Shown: one piece after another, positions 51,574-59,675 of the stretch | How positions within the stretch are numbered: the stretch's first letter is position 1 | Layout: the number at the start of each line of letters is the position of its first letter | Source: Neomelitea salexigens DSM 19753 | Lineage (GTDB): Bacteria; Pseudomonadota; Gammaproteobacteria; Pseudomonadales; Spongiibacteraceae | Reading direction: 5' to 3' | DNA: 64,000 bases | NCBI RefSeq assembly: GCF_000422345.1 | Contig: NZ_AULP01000009.1 | Coordinates: 1-64,000, forward strand | The notes under the pieces: model-generated | What the model was told of the DNA's origin: nothing | Database searches by the model: none | Seen by the model: the letters and a program-made list of their open reading frames with translations, nothing else | Made by a program: the position numbers and the translations under genes

Positions 51574-52998
51574 CTAGCCTTTGAGGGGTTGTGCCAGAAT
51601 CCACAGGCCGAAGCCGGTAAACACAATCATCAGTGCCAGCATTGGGAACTGACTGAGTGTGGCCTGCCGGCGGCTATTAAAGCAGCGCAGGGCTTCGACG
51701 TGAGCCAACCACACACTGGCGACGTGACCGATCAGTATCAGCCAAACCTGGCTATCCCAGACCACGCCCATGTCGGGAATGATGGGCAGGCGACCAGTAA
51801 TAGCATTGCCAAAAATGTTCCAGCCCCAGCCAAAGGGGTCGGAGATCAAGCCGCGAATTTTCACTCCCTGATTCAGCAGTAAGGTGTAGTAGTGGGTGAT
51901 GTGATAGACCAGCGCGATGGGCAGCAGGCTATAGCTGAAACGTGCGGTAAGCTCAGTGAGGGTTAGATCGCTGCGGCTCAGCGTCTTGCCCAGCCATAGA
52001 AAGCCGAGAAACAGGCCCAAATACAGCAGCGGCGACAGCAGCAACCAAAATACCTCGTAAGCGATGAACCAGGGCCGCAAATAGGGGTAGGCGTAGATTG
52101 GGTGTTCGCCGAGCAGCGGGGTGAGAATATTCCAAGGGTCTTTCCAGAATAGGTTGAACCACAGCTGCGTTTCTTTTAATCCGTCGAAGGCAGTGGACGA
52201 CAGCATAAACAGAATGAATATCAGCAAACTCGGGTGCGTCGCGCGCTGGCCGATTAAGCCGGCGAACGGCCACTGCAGCACCCAACGCTGTTCCGCATTT
52301 TTTTGCAGCGGTGCCATGTGGCCGATTACACGAAATAGCACCGAGAACAGGTCGGCGTAGTAAAACCACTGGCGACTCCCGAACAGCCAGCTACCCAGCA
52401 GGGTTAAGGCTGTATACGCGAGCAGAATGACTGACAGTGAAAACGGCCGTGTATCGCCAAACAGCTCGATAATGATAAACACCATATACTGAGCCAGCGC
52501 CGGCCAGTAGGCGAGGCGTTTTGGATAGGCGATGTAGCCGCTGCCAAAAACAGGCCAGCGTTTTGACAGCACTTCTGCAGACACCTTCCAGGGATTTACG
52601 GCGTCGTACCAGCCACCCACCAGCGCACTCAGATAGCAGCCGCCCAAGGCAAACACGATCCAGAAGTAGGTCATGTTGATATTGCGATAGCTGTCCTGAT
52701 TACCGATGAGGCCGGCGACGATGGCCAACACGATGCTGGCAAACATAACGGTTTGAAACAGCCGCCCTAGCCACGGCAGTTTAAGCTCGCCAAGCTGCAG
52801 GTGTCGCGGTTGCTGAGCGCTGGGGCTTTCTCTCAGAAAAAAGGCCAGCACAACAAAGGAAAGTGCCAGTGCCGCCATTGCCCCGTAGATGTACATCCAG
52901 TAGGGCATGGGGAGCTGGTAGGGTTGGGCGAAGGAGTGAGCATGCACGGTGGTGCTGCCCACACTGGCGGCGAAAGCCGTTGCGAGTCGATGTTTCAC
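51574..52998 (-). CDS. Polytopic membrane protein, FedB (fenitrothion hydrolase)-like family
   Basis: A 474-residue protein with a signal-like start ending HAHSFAQPYQLPMPYWMYIYGA and about ten membrane segments. The opening (His-Ala-His, then a PxPxW stretch and a long helix) resembles proteins annotated after fenitrothion hydrolase FedB; this label is from memory and may reflect poor annotation transfer. Several His and Trp sit at membrane edges. It is translationally coupled (4-base overlap) to a cupredoxin gene upstream, so a copper or redox role is more likely than organophosphate hydrolysis. Confidence 0.6.
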   Translation of the reverse strand: MKHRLATAFAASVGSTTVHAHSFAQPYQLPMPYWMYIYGAMAALALSFVVLAFFLRESPSAQQPRHLQLGELKLPWLGRLFQTVMFASIVLAIVAGLIGNQDSYRNINMTYFWIVFALGGCYLSALVGGWYDAVNPWKVSAEVLSKRWPVFGSGYIAYPKRLAYWPALAQYMVFIIIELFGDTRPFSLSVILLAYTALTLLGSWLFGSRQWFYYADLFSVLFRVIGHMAPLQKNAEQRWVLQWPFAGLIGQRATHPSLLIFILFMLSSTAFDGLKETQLWFNLFWKDPWNILTPLLGEHPIYAYPYLRPWFIAYEVFWLLLSPLLYLGLFLGFLWLGKTLSRSDLTLTELTARFSYSLLPIALVYHITHYYTLLLNQGVKIRGLISDPFGWGWNIFGNAITGRLPIIPDMGVVWDSQVWLILIGHVASVWLAHVEALRCFNSRRQATLSQFPMLALMIVFTGFGLWILAQPLKG

Positions 52999-53357
52999 TG
53001 CCGAGGGTACACTTCCAAGGTGCCAAACTGCAGGTCGTTACCATGTAGCTCGAGCATAAAACGGCCAGTGCTATCGGCGGCGAACTCCAGCGTGGTTAGT
53101 TCGCCTGCCGGCAGCACTAAGTGTTTCTCATAGCCGTGTACGTGCATGGCATCGTCGCTGTCGCTGATGACGTCCAAACGCAAAGTATCGCCGACAAAAG
53201 CCGTGAGCGTTGCTGGTCCTTGGTATTGTTGGTCACTGAACAGCAGTGAGTACTGTCGCAACTGTGGTTCGCTCGGTGCTGAGGTGGTGGGTTTAAGCCC
53301 CCACCACAGCGCCGACAGAATCGCCGCACTACTGAGAATTAATACAATGGTGCGCAT
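52995..53357 (-). CDS. Membrane-anchored or secreted cupredoxin-like protein
   Basis: A 120-residue protein: one N-terminal hydrophobic segment, then a beta-sandwich-like domain with FVGDTLRLDVISDSDDAMHVHGYEKHLVLPAG and TGRFMLELHGNDLQFGTLEVYP. The HVHGY and ELHG stretches match the cupredoxin-like pattern for Cu sites, though no Cys ligand is seen, so a type 1 centre is unlikely. ATGA overlap with the following membrane protein. Confidence 0.72.
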   Translation of the reverse strand: MRTIVLILSSAAILSALWWGLKPTTSAPSEPQLRQYSLLFSDQQYQGPATLTAFVGDTLRLDVISDSDDAMHVHGYEKHLVLPAGELTTLEFAADSTGRFMLELHGNDLQFGTLEVYPRQ

Positions 53358-53366
53358 TGTGGCAGC

Positions 53367-55556
53367 CTACTGCGCATTGCGCGGGTTGTATGAGCGCTCC
53401 CAGGTCTGCAGATAGGCCTCTGCTGAGTTGAACAGGGCATCGATAGCTTCTTGACCGCCTTCGAGTCTGACCTCTTCAACGTAGTCGGCAACGAGGCCGT
53501 AATGGGCCATGCCCACTTCATCGATATGCCAGTACTTGCCGCTTTCGGGAATGGTCAGCATTTGCACGGTGACGGGCTCGGCGTCTTGGAACTGTGGCCC
53601 CCAGTCGTCACCCTGGAACAGCACAAAGGGATATTGCACCGGTTCAGAATCGCCACCGCGTGGCCCGGCGTGGCCGCCAAAGCCGTTGCCATCGGCGCCA
53701 TAGCCCAATGCCATCAGGGAGTCGCTAACACCGGCTTTTTCGCGCCAGAATTTCAGTTTCTCCATAAACTCTTTGTGCTTAACACCGTTGCCCTTGTAGG
53801 GGTAGATTACGCCGCCATTTTTAAGGATGCGCGCAGCCTGGTCGCTGGTCAGGCCACCGTGGGCGTCGTGCGACGATACCATGGGGTAGGCGGGCGTACG
53901 CTGCTCAGCTAGGTCGAGCATAATATCCTTGCTGTGGTAGGCGGCGTGGTCAATATCCATCACCATGCCGCGGTCCATCATCGCGTTAAGCGCATAGTTA
54001 CCCAGCTCGGTTACTGTGCGGGCGTTACAGCGCAGTCCCTCGGGGTAGATTGGCAATGCGCCGCCGGTGATGTCGAGCACCATGCTGGATAGCGGGTCAT
54101 TGCCGCTGCCGGGCAGTGATGTTGCAATGGCGAGACCGGGGTCGCGTACGGTGGGTTCTTCGCTGGGGTAGTCGCGGCACTCTGAGGTTTTCCAGAAAGA
54201 GCCGGTATCCAGCAAATTGAGGAAGTTCATAATGTCGCTGAACAGGCCAGTGCCGCCCAGCGCTGTGTCGATGTCGTGGTAGGCGTAGAGATGGCGCACG
54301 CCAAGATCCCACAGCTCCTGTAGCTTGGCGTCGATCTGCGCTTCATCGCATTTGGGGATTTCGATATTGCCTGCGATCATGGTCATGCCGCAGTCGAAGA
54401 CCTGCGCAGCTTCCATGCCCAGCACCACTGCCAACTTACCCTCGTTAATCACCTCGCGTGCCTGCTGGGGGCTGGTGACTATGCGGTACCAGCCTTTACC
54501 AGGGCCGCCGTGCTGGGCGTCGACGTAGTCCTGAATTTCATACATGTATTTGATTTGTTTGATGGCGATGCTCATATCGTTGCAGTCGGCATCGGGCGTC
54601 AGTGAATAAATAGAGCCCACGGTGCACAAACCAGCGATATTGGTGCCGTGGTTGACCATCAAGCGAAGTCCCGCCAGCCAAGCGCGCTCCACCCAGCGGT
54701 AATACAGCACGGTATGAGACAGAGACTTGTTGCGTGGCCAATCGACAAAAGTCGGCCAGCCCTGCGTTTCGTGGTTGGGCGATGCGCCGGTTTCCAGGAT
54801 GAGGTCGGGGCCACGAATACCGTTGGGGCCGTGGAGTTCTTCGCAGTCTTCGAGTGCATGGGTCACACCAAAGCGATGGAAGGCCTCCCCGTAGAGTACG
54901 CCGCCAGCAGAGGGGCCAACGTCACCGGCGTAGGACAGCTCGCTGCTCATACCCATGTGATTGTGGATGTCGGCAAAGCCGATAGCGGGTTGGTCAACGC
55001 CGCGGCCTTTGAAGGTTTCGCCAGCCACCGAGGTGGGCATTTCCGGATAGTCACTGCAGCCCGCCGTGGGTGCAAACAGGAATTGGCTGGCGGTGCCGCT
55101 GGCGTCGCCTGTACTTAGCGCGCCATCGGCAGCAACGCTCAGTGTTTGTCCGCTGTGGCTTTGCAGGCTAAAGGTTTTTGAGCTGGCATCGCGCTCAATG
55201 GTCCAAATGGCGTCGTCGCTGGGTTCAGTCGCCGCGGTGATATTGCCGCCGCTGGCTGTAATAAAGCGCTCGTCGCTGGTGTATAGCAAGTATTTACCGA
55301 GTGTTGCCGGTCTCATATAGAAGCGTTCGGCGCTGGTTTTCGCGCCGTCCATACGCAAGGTGCCGTCGCTGAGAGCAGCGTATTGCTTAGTCGCATTGGA
55401 TTGCAGAGAGTAGCAGCCGTTGGCCATGGCAAAGCGGGTTTCGGGAATACCGCGTTGGCTGGTGCTGTTATTGTTGTTACTCGATGATGAGCTAGAGCCG
55501 CCGCATGCGGCGAGCAGCACGGCGGCGAGAAGCGTGATAAAGAGCTTGGCGTTCAT
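53367..55556 (-). CDS. Lipoprotein with peptidase M19/amidohydrolase-like domain
   Basis: About 729 residues. Signal peptide and lipobox LAAC with a Ser/Asn-rich linker, an N-terminal ricin-like or beta-trefoil-like region (about 40-170), then a TIM-barrel hydrolase. Possible metal ligands are in FADIHNHMG, NHGTNIAGL, LGMEAAQ, HLYAYHDIDTALGG, VMDIDHAAYHSK, SSHDAHGG and GYGADGNGF, the order seen in M19 renal-dipeptidase-like enzymes. Large inserts make it much longer than standard dipeptidases. ATG 55556 gives the signal peptide; the frame extends to 55616. Substrate unknown. Confidence 0.72.
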   Translation of the reverse strand: MNAKLFITLLAAVLLAACGGSSSSSSNNNNSTSQRGIPETRFAMANGCYSLQSNATKQYAALSDGTLRMDGAKTSAERFYMRPATLGKYLLYTSDERFITASGGNITAATEPSDDAIWTIERDASSKTFSLQSHSGQTLSVAADGALSTGDASGTASQFLFAPTAGCSDYPEMPTSVAGETFKGRGVDQPAIGFADIHNHMGMSSELSYAGDVGPSAGGVLYGEAFHRFGVTHALEDCEELHGPNGIRGPDLILETGASPNHETQGWPTFVDWPRNKSLSHTVLYYRWVERAWLAGLRLMVNHGTNIAGLCTVGSIYSLTPDADCNDMSIAIKQIKYMYEIQDYVDAQHGGPGKGWYRIVTSPQQAREVINEGKLAVVLGMEAAQVFDCGMTMIAGNIEIPKCDEAQIDAKLQELWDLGVRHLYAYHDIDTALGGTGLFSDIMNFLNLLDTGSFWKTSECRDYPSEEPTVRDPGLAIATSLPGSGNDPLSSMVLDITGGALPIYPEGLRCNARTVTELGNYALNAMMDRGMVMDIDHAAYHSKDIMLDLAEQRTPAYPMVSSHDAHGGLTSDQAARILKNGGVIYPYKGNGVKHKEFMEKLKFWREKAGVSDSLMALGYGADGNGFGGHAGPRGGDSEPVQYPFVLFQGDDWGPQFQDAEPVTVQMLTIPESGKYWHIDEVGMAHYGLVADYVEEVRLEGGQEAIDALFNSAEAYLQTWERSYNPRNAQ

Positions 55557-55705
55557 ACGTATTACCCGGGTTGTGATGGTTTTGCCTTCCTGGCGCACTG
55601 CGATTGCAGTGGGCAAATTCTAAGCAATAAGAACTCGTCGATACCCTAGTGTGCAATAGTATGTTGTCACTGTCATCTATCTAACAGTAATTTAAAGTTT
55701 GTGGT

Positions 55706-56518
55706 TTAATTTTGCCGCTGCGCGGCAATTTTCATTTCTGTGGCAAGGGGCTCACCCAGGTAGCGGTCGATGGCGTAGTGCGCCGCATAAATTACCGGAG
55801 TGAGTGCAATGGCCATGGTAAATTTGTACAGGTAGTTCACCACACCAATGGCCAGCACCAGCGACAGCCCCCATTCGGCCCCCAAATAAAAGGCGATAAA
55901 CAATACAACAAAGCTATCGATGAACTGGCTCACGAGTGTGGAGCCGGTTGCACGCAACCAGATCAAGCGCTCGCCGGTACTGGCTTTGATGCGATGAAAT
56001 ACCGCGACATCGATGATTTGGCCAATAAGAAAAGCGATGAGTGAGCCGATAATAATCCATAGGCCCTGGCCGAAAACCAGGCGGTAGGCGTAGTCGTAAT
56101 CGGCTACTTTAGCCGCAATCGCTTGTTGCTCGCTGCTTGGCAGGGCGGGGTTGATGTGAGACTGCGGCCAGAAATCCGCTGGGGTGAGTTCTATGCCCAC
56201 GTAGAACATCGCAAAGGCGTATAAAATCAGGCCGACGGTGAGGTAGGAGAGTAGCTTCACGCCGCGCTGTCCGTAGTATTCGTTGATCAGGTCAGTGAGC
56301 ACAAACACAAAGGGCCACAGCAGTACCCCGGCGGTTAAGTTGAAGGAGAGGTTGTCGACGCCGAACAGGCTCAGAGACAGTGGCTCAACCCCCAGGCTGT
56401 GTTCCAGCGAGAAAATCTTAACGCCAATAAACTCAGCAATTAATGCATTGGCGACAAAAAAGCCCGCCATTAAGATGAAGAGTTTGATAGCTTTGTTATT
56501 AACGATATTGTCGATCAT
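55706..56518 (-). CDS. yhhQ: Queuosine precursor transporter (YhhQ/VUT family)
   Basis: A 270-residue membrane protein with about six to seven helices. The family motif VFVLTDLINEYYGQRGVK and later FGQGLWIIIGSLIAFLIGQIIDVAVF, RATGSTLVSQFIDSFVVLFIAFYLG match DUF165/YhhQ. These proteins import preQ0/preQ1 for queuosine in tRNA. ATG 56518 is chosen; the longer frame to 56710 runs under the divergent SDR gene and has a non-homologous start. The insertion at about 110-145 is longer than in E. coli YhhQ. Confidence 0.85.
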   Translation of the reverse strand: MIDNIVNNKAIKLFILMAGFFVANALIAEFIGVKIFSLEHSLGVEPLSLSLFGVDNLSFNLTAGVLLWPFVFVLTDLINEYYGQRGVKLLSYLTVGLILYAFAMFYVGIELTPADFWPQSHINPALPSSEQQAIAAKVADYDYAYRLVFGQGLWIIIGSLIAFLIGQIIDVAVFHRIKASTGERLIWLRATGSTLVSQFIDSFVVLFIAFYLGAEWGLSLVLAIGVVNYLYKFTMAIALTPVIYAAHYAIDRYLGEPLATEMKIAAQRQN

Positions 56519-56576
56519 TCGTGGCCTGATGCTTGGGGTAAAATGAGCTCGGCAGAGCTGCCAAACAGGAAATAAC

Positions 56577-57311
56577 ATGACAGGAAGCGTTTCTGAGAAC
56601 AAGTCGCCACTGCTGCTGATAAGCGGTGCCTCCCAGGGTATCGGCGCAGCAATTGCCCGGGAGTTTAGCCGCCAGAAGCCCGCTATGCGGTTGGCATTGG
56701 TGGCGCGCAATGCCGATAAACTGGAACAGGTTGCCGCGCAGTGTCGCGGTTCCGCACAGCTTGAAATCTACCCCTGTGACGTAAGCGATGCGGCGGCTGT
56801 GCAACGTCTTGGTCAGCAACTGCAGCGCGATATGGGCGCCGTCGATGTGCTGATTAATAATGCGGGCAGCTGGCACGGAGAGCCGGTAGCGGAGATGGCC
56901 GTAGAGGACTTTGACCGGATCATCGCCAGTAATTTACGCAGTGTCTTTTTGATGTGCCGCCAGTTTTTGCCGGCGATGCTGGAGCGTGAAAGCGGTGATA
57001 TTTTTAATATGGCCTCTACCGCTGGGTTGGAAGGCTACGCCGGCGTGTCCGCTTACTGTGCAGCCAAGCATGGTGTACTGGGTTTTGCTAAGGCCTTGCG
57101 TGAAGAGGTGCGCGGTAAAAACATTCGTGTATGCAGCGTTTCGCCGGGGCCGACCTGGTCGCCGTCGTGGGAAAATAGCGGTATCGCCGAGCAGGCCCTG
57201 ATGCCAGCTGACGATGTTGCGCGCGCGTTTTGGCATCTCTACGCGATGGATCGCAATGTCGTGACCGAGGACATTGTGCTGCGACCGCAACAGGGGCATA
57301 TCAGCAGCTAA
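56577..57311 (+). CDS. Short-chain dehydrogenase/reductase
   Basis: A 244-residue SDR with the NAD(P) motif ISGASQGIGAAIA (about 15-27), LINNAGSW, the catalytic Ser in NMASTAGLEG and Tyr 160/Lys 164 in SAYCAAKHG. Arg in VARNADK after beta-2 suggests NADPH preference. Substrate not predictable. Divergent from yhhQ with 58 bases between. Confidence 0.88.
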   Translation: MTGSVSENKSPLLLISGASQGIGAAIAREFSRQKPAMRLALVARNADKLEQVAAQCRGSAQLEIYPCDVSDAAAVQRLGQQLQRDMGAVDVLINNAGSWHGEPVAEMAVEDFDRIIASNLRSVFLMCRQFLPAMLERESGDIFNMASTAGLEGYAGVSAYCAAKHGVLGFAKALREEVRGKNIRVCSVSPGPTWSPSWENSGIAEQALMPADDVARAFWHLYAMDRNVVTEDIVLRPQQGHISS

Positions 57312-57360
57312 GCGACTCGTCCATTTGGGTTTTGCTGGCGGGACACTGAGCAGCGTAAGA

Positions 57361-57383
57361 TCACGTTAATAACAATAACGTGA
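57361..57383. promoter_or_regulatory. Inverted repeat TCACGTTA-N7-TAACGTGA, operator candidate
   Basis: Perfect 8-bp arms, ending 15 bases before the esterase ATG and just upstream of its AAAAGG ribosome site. It may be a repressor site for the esterase/GH3 pair, or a weak terminator of the SDR gene. Confidence 0.45.
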
Positions 57384-57398
57384 CAAAAGGTTTTGCGT

Positions 57399-59675
57399 AT
57401 GCGCGCTCAGTTGTCGGTGCTTGCTGCACTGCTGTTCGGCCTAACCGCTTGCGGTGGGCAGTCTTCCTCATCATCAAATACAGTCTCCCCAGCGTTAGAC
57501 ACAGCCCTGACTCGTGGTGCTGTACCCAGTGGCGCGCCCGCGGCAGCGTTTGGGGACATACCCCAGCTCCAGCCGCCGGCAAGCTGGCCCTTTGAAGAGG
57601 GTGCGCCGCGAACGTCCGGCACGGGCCGCTATGCTCACGGTGCCTATTACTGGACCGACTTTATTTACGACGCCAATGGTGCCAAGGGCCCCAATGTGCC
57701 GTTCTATCGCATTGGCACGCCCACTGGCGGCAGCCTGCATTACCCTGAGGCAAGCATGGCGGGTAACGGTGCCGATTTATTCGTTGTGGCGCTGGGCCGA
57801 AAAAATGGCGAATTATTTTTCCGCGTGGATTGGCAGACGCTAATTGACCACAGCGTGCCGGTTGCAGCCTTTGCCATCGACAACCAGGAAGGGGGCAGCG
57901 ACGAGTGGCCGGGTATTGCAGGCCTGCGCAGCCTCGGGGTCGATGCCCTGCTGATGTTATCGGCTAATGGGGCCTTTATTGATTATAAAGATGGCAGTGG
58001 CCCACAGTTTGTGGCACCGGTCACTGTGGATATGGCATCGCGGTCGTTTATTGCGGCGCTGCCGCAGAGCAGCTTGGCGACGGACCAGCCGTGGACGCTG
58101 TACGTTGCCTCGGGCATCAACAATGGCGAAGGTGGTTTCCTTAATGACAACGCCGGCTTTCGCAGCCTGCCCAATCAGCCGCCGGTATTTAACCTGGCAT
58201 TTCGCGACTACGACGATGAGCCGGCGTTATTTAATTTTTGGTTTGATGAAAGTCAGTCGACGGCGCTGAACACGGGTGATGTTTCCGCCTTTTCCAGGGA
58301 AATTGACTGGGCGCGAATGGGCGAGACGGAGCCCGAGCCGCTGCGCTATGGCTACAGCAATCGCTGGTATCTGTCCTCGGTATCGGGTGCCGAGCTCGGT
58401 GATGGGAGCTTCGCGGCGGGTGTTGATCGCAGCGAGGCGGGGGTGGTCGCCGACCCCGGTTACTACGATGCTGTTCAGCCCTACGGTATTTATATTCCCA
58501 GCAGTTACTCGCCATCTTCTGAGTCGCCGAGCCTGTTTACCTGGCTGCTGCACAGCTTTACGCAGAACCATAATCAATACAGTGCCAGCGTCCCGAACTA
58601 CTTGTTAGCGGCCTGCGAAAACCTTCGCCAGTCAGTGTGTGTTACGCCGCTGGGCCGGGGTTCCGCCGGCTACTATGAGGCCGCCGCAGAGCTGGATTTT
58701 TGGGAGGTATGGCGCGATGTGGCGGCGCATTTCAATATCGACAGCGAAGCCGTGTTTACCACCGGCTACTCGATGGGCGCGATTGGCTCGATCAATCTCA
58801 TGGTGAAATACCCCGAGGTATTTTTCGGCGGGGTGATTCTGGCCGGCTCCCATGCCAATGCCAACCTGTTGCCGTGCTCGCTGGATAACAACGGCTGCGT
58901 CGAGCCCAAGGGGCCGGAGTTGATGGAGAACCTGAAATGGAACGGTTACTACCAGGCCCACGGCACCTTTGATCAACTTGTGCCCTTTCCGGATGCGCGC
59001 GCCACGGCAGACGGCATGCGCGACTTCGGCTATCGCTATGTCTTCGACCACTACTTAGTTGAGGATCACATTGTCTGGACCCTGAAAGATGCCGGCTACT
59101 CTGCCTTTGAAAAAGCCGCGCAGTGGATGGTGGACTGGCAGGCTTCAGAAGGGCAGCGTCGCTCTGCCCCGGGTGAGCTGGTTTATCGCTGGGAGCCAGA
59201 TAAGGTGAATACAGATTGGGGCATCGGGCCTACTGGGGCGTGGTGGCTAGAAGAACTTGAGGCAGTTGCAGGCGCCGAGTTTGCCGAAATTCGCGCCCAG
59301 TCCGGCGCCTTGCCCGAGCCCAGCATTTCGCCGGAGCCCAGCGTCGGCGAGTTGATTTTTCCCGATGCGACTACCCTGAGCCCCGCAGTACGCGACAGCC
59401 AGTTGTGGCAGCGAGGGAGTGCCGAGGCGGCGACCGGAGAGCTGCGGGCCAGCCTGGTTCAGGTGGCGGCGCTAACGATCAATTTGCGCGAGGCAGGCAT
59501 TGCTGAGCGCGACGATAAACGTCTGGTACTCAGTAGCGATGGTCCCTACCAGCTTCGCCTCACCGGCCTTGATGATGGCCAAAGCGCTGAGGTTGAGGGC
59601 AGGCGCTGGCAGGTGCGTAACGGCGAGCTTGTATTGAGTATGCCGGCGGGCGACAGCCAGGTGGTGTTCCCATGA
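57399..59675 (+). CDS. Lipoprotein with alpha/beta-hydrolase (esterase) domain
   Basis: About 758 residues. Signal peptide and lipobox FGLTAC, then a Ser-rich linker. The N-terminal half is a beta-rich domain; the C-terminal half holds an alpha/beta-hydrolase with nucleophile Ser 458 in TGYSMGAIGS, LAGSHAN following, and a likely His in LVEDHIVW (about residue 555). It resembles secreted polyester/feruloyl-type esterases only in general layout. The stop overlaps the GH3 start, so both lipoproteins are made together. ATG 57399 has AAAAGG 8 bases upstream; TTG 57393 is not needed. Confidence 0.75.
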   Translation: MRAQLSVLAALLFGLTACGGQSSSSSNTVSPALDTALTRGAVPSGAPAAAFGDIPQLQPPASWPFEEGAPRTSGTGRYAHGAYYWTDFIYDANGAKGPNVPFYRIGTPTGGSLHYPEASMAGNGADLFVVALGRKNGELFFRVDWQTLIDHSVPVAAFAIDNQEGGSDEWPGIAGLRSLGVDALLMLSANGAFIDYKDGSGPQFVAPVTVDMASRSFIAALPQSSLATDQPWTLYVASGINNGEGGFLNDNAGFRSLPNQPPVFNLAFRDYDDEPALFNFWFDESQSTALNTGDVSAFSREIDWARMGETEPEPLRYGYSNRWYLSSVSGAELGDGSFAAGVDRSEAGVVADPGYYDAVQPYGIYIPSSYSPSSESPSLFTWLLHSFTQNHNQYSASVPNYLLAACENLRQSVCVTPLGRGSAGYYEAAAELDFWEVWRDVAAHFNIDSEAVFTTGYSMGAIGSINLMVKYPEVFFGGVILAGSHANANLLPCSLDNNGCVEPKGPELMENLKWNGYYQAHGTFDQLVPFPDARATADGMRDFGYRYVFDHYLVEDHIVWTLKDAGYSAFEKAAQWMVDWQASEGQRRSAPGELVYRWEPDKVNTDWGIGPTGAWWLEELEAVAGAEFAEIRAQSGALPEPSISPEPSVGELIFPDATTLSPAVRDSQLWQRGSAEAATGELRASLVQVAALTINLREAGIAERDDKRLVLSSDGPYQLRLTGLDDGQSAEVEGRRWQVRNGELVLSMPAGDSQVVFP

